The translations under genes and the position numbers were made by a program. This document shows, piece by piece, positions 7,996 to 8,727 of a stretch of 8,727 nucleotides of DNA. Each line of letters starts with the position of its first letter. Within the stretch, counting starts at the first letter, position 1. Source of the DNA: Oscillospiraceae bacterium (GTDB taxonomy: Bacteria; Bacillota_A; Clostridia; Oscillospirales; Oscillospiraceae); assembly GCA_024690695.1 (NCBI GenBank), contig JAILOS010000109.1, positions 1 to 8,727 on the forward strand, given 5' to 3'. Under the pieces are notes generated by a model. It did no database searches. It was not told the DNA's origin and saw nothing but the letters and a program-made list of their open reading frames with translations.

Positions 7996-8027
7996 AAAAT
8001 GATGAATTCTGTTTTGAGGTCAGAACG

Positions 8028-8492
8028 ATGAAATACGAACGAAAGACCGTCGCCCCCGAGGCGATCGGGGAACAGCTCGCCGTCTGCGCGCGCATCCGCG
8101 AGCGCCTGGAGGCCGACGGACAGCCGCATCTGGCGCTGGTGGACACCTACGGCTGCCAGCAGAACGAGGCCGACAGCGAAAAGCTGCGGGGCTATCTGGC
8201 GGAGATGGGCTACGGCTTCACCCGGGACGAGTTCCAGGCGGACGTGGTGGTGGTCAACACCTGCGCCGTGCGGGAGCACGCGGAAATGCGCGTGCTGGGG
8301 AACGTGGGCGCGCTGAACCACTCCAAGAAGAGCCGCCCCGGCCAGATCGTGGCCGTCTGCGGCTGTATGGTCCAGCAGGAGCACATGGCCGCGAAGATCA
8401 AGAAGTCCTATCCGGTGGTGGATCTGGTCTTCGGGCCCCACGAGCTCTGGCGCTTCCCGGAGCTGCTGGAGAGGGTGATGAGCCGACGGTAG
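8028..8492 (+). CDS. miaB: MiaB (tRNA-2-methylthio-N6-dimethylallyladenosine synthase), N-terminal domain only, truncated
   Basis: MiaB adds the 2-methylthio group to i6A37 in tRNA, acting after MiaA, with two [4Fe-4S] clusters. The 154 residues contain only the N-terminal methylthiotransferase domain (UPF0004). It has the three auxiliary-cluster cysteines: Cys43 in TYGCQQNEADSE, Cys79 in NTCAVREHAEMRVLGN and Cys113 in CGCMVQQEH. VDLVFGPHELWRFPELLERV follows, as in intact clostridial MiaB. The reading then hits TAG at 8490-8492. The radical-SAM CxxxCxxC core and the TRAM domain, about 300 further residues, are absent from all frames downstream. Start ATG 8028 has GAGGT at 7-base spacing and a good promoter. 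The break coincides with a switch to an unrelated opposite-strand coding fragment. A chimeric join is therefore likely, and the real gene is probably full-length. If genuine, the product would be inactive or a stand-alone domain. Confidence 0.88.
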   Translation: MKYERKTVAPEAIGEQLAVCARIRERLEADGQPHLALVDTYGCQQNEADSEKLRGYLAEMGYGFTRDEFQADVVVVNTCAVREHAEMRVLGNVGALNHSKKSRPGQIVAVCGCMVQQEHMAAKIKKSYPVVDLVFGPHELWRFPELLERVMSRR

Positions 8493-8727
8493 CGGCTGCG
8501 GGCGGTGTAGCGGTAATGGTCGAGGTCGCGCCCATAGACCATCTTGAACAGGTTCTTGCGTCCCGTTGGTAGCAAGCGAACAAGTTCGAGCGCTTCAGGA
8601 TCTTCACGTCCATCTTCGCCATCGCCGGGTCGTTGTCGAACAGCGCCTGCAGCTCCTGTCCGCTGATGACGCGCACCTCGCACGGCATGTCCGCCTCGAT
8701 GCTCACCTCCGACACGTCGCCGTCGAG
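8493..8727 (-). pseudogene. Unidentified coding fragment, frameshifted and cut at both ends
   Basis: Read leftward from the window edge, one open frame gives EVSIEADMPCEVRVISG, then QELQALFDNDPAMAKMDV and KILKRSNLFACYQRD. Near 8558-8570 the protein-like sequence moves to another frame, giving GRKNLFKMVYGRDLDHYR then YTARSRYRR, and it runs without a stop into the antisense of miaB. One missing base (or two extra) near 8560 would join the two parts. The + strand here has TAG and TAA stops and no plausible gene. The text looks like real protein (balanced composition, charged and hydrophobic alternation), but I cannot name the family. The start lies outside the window or is a GTG/ATG near 8715-8686. 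A low-quality contig end would explain both the frameshift and the join. Confidence 0.4.

Noticed and set aside
6708..7997. Long open frame on the + strand opposite mutL (429 codons)
   Set aside because: Shadow of mutL, low-complexity with no recognisable motif. mutL shows all family motifs.

Overview
The window is GC-rich, and nearly all third codon positions in the real genes are G or C. It looks like chromosomal DNA from a high-GC clostridial Firmicute, probably a gut Oscillospiraceae/Ruminococcaceae-type organism. This is inferred from purine-rich Shine-Dalgarno sites, an endonuclease-type MutL, a bacterial glycerol-1-phosphate dehydrogenase beside glpK, and a MiaB with clostridial character. 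Both ends cut through genes, so it may be one contig of a draft or metagenomic assembly.

Left part, + strand. The window opens inside the C-terminal third of a glycerol-1-phosphate dehydrogenase (AraM/EgsA-like). Two adjacent stem-loops follow, then a complete glycerol kinase gene (glpK). The glpK stop codon lies inside a perfect 16-bp hairpin. A 300-base non-coding, fold-rich stretch comes next. It leads into a two-gene unit joined by an ATGA overlap: a NagD/AraL-type HAD phosphatase and a large GT-C membrane glycosyltransferase of the PMT (GT39) type. That enzyme carries a discoidin-like domain before its catalytic loop. A 16-bp hairpin closes this block.

Right part. On the - strand, mutL and miaA form an ATGA-overlapped pair (mismatch repair and tRNA A37 prenylation). 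Divergent from mutL, miaB starts on the + strand; its promoter abuts the mutL promoter. MiaB reads normally for about 150 residues, through its N-terminal domain. It then breaks off near 8480-8492 into an unrelated, frameshifted opposite-strand coding fragment that runs to the window end. A chimeric assembly join is the likeliest explanation, although a real rearrangement is possible.

Most of the window is ordinary housekeeping sequence, and I see no clear new multi-gene system. The points that deserve attention are: a glutamate at the position of the regulatory phospho-histidine in glycerol kinase; a glycerol-phosphate gene neighbourhood that recalls Bacillus araL/araM; the phosphatase-glycosyltransferase coupling and the discoidin insertion; two DnaA-box-like repeats and a 19-bp palindrome in the mutL linker; several competing hairpins in the non-coding gaps; and the broken miaB end.
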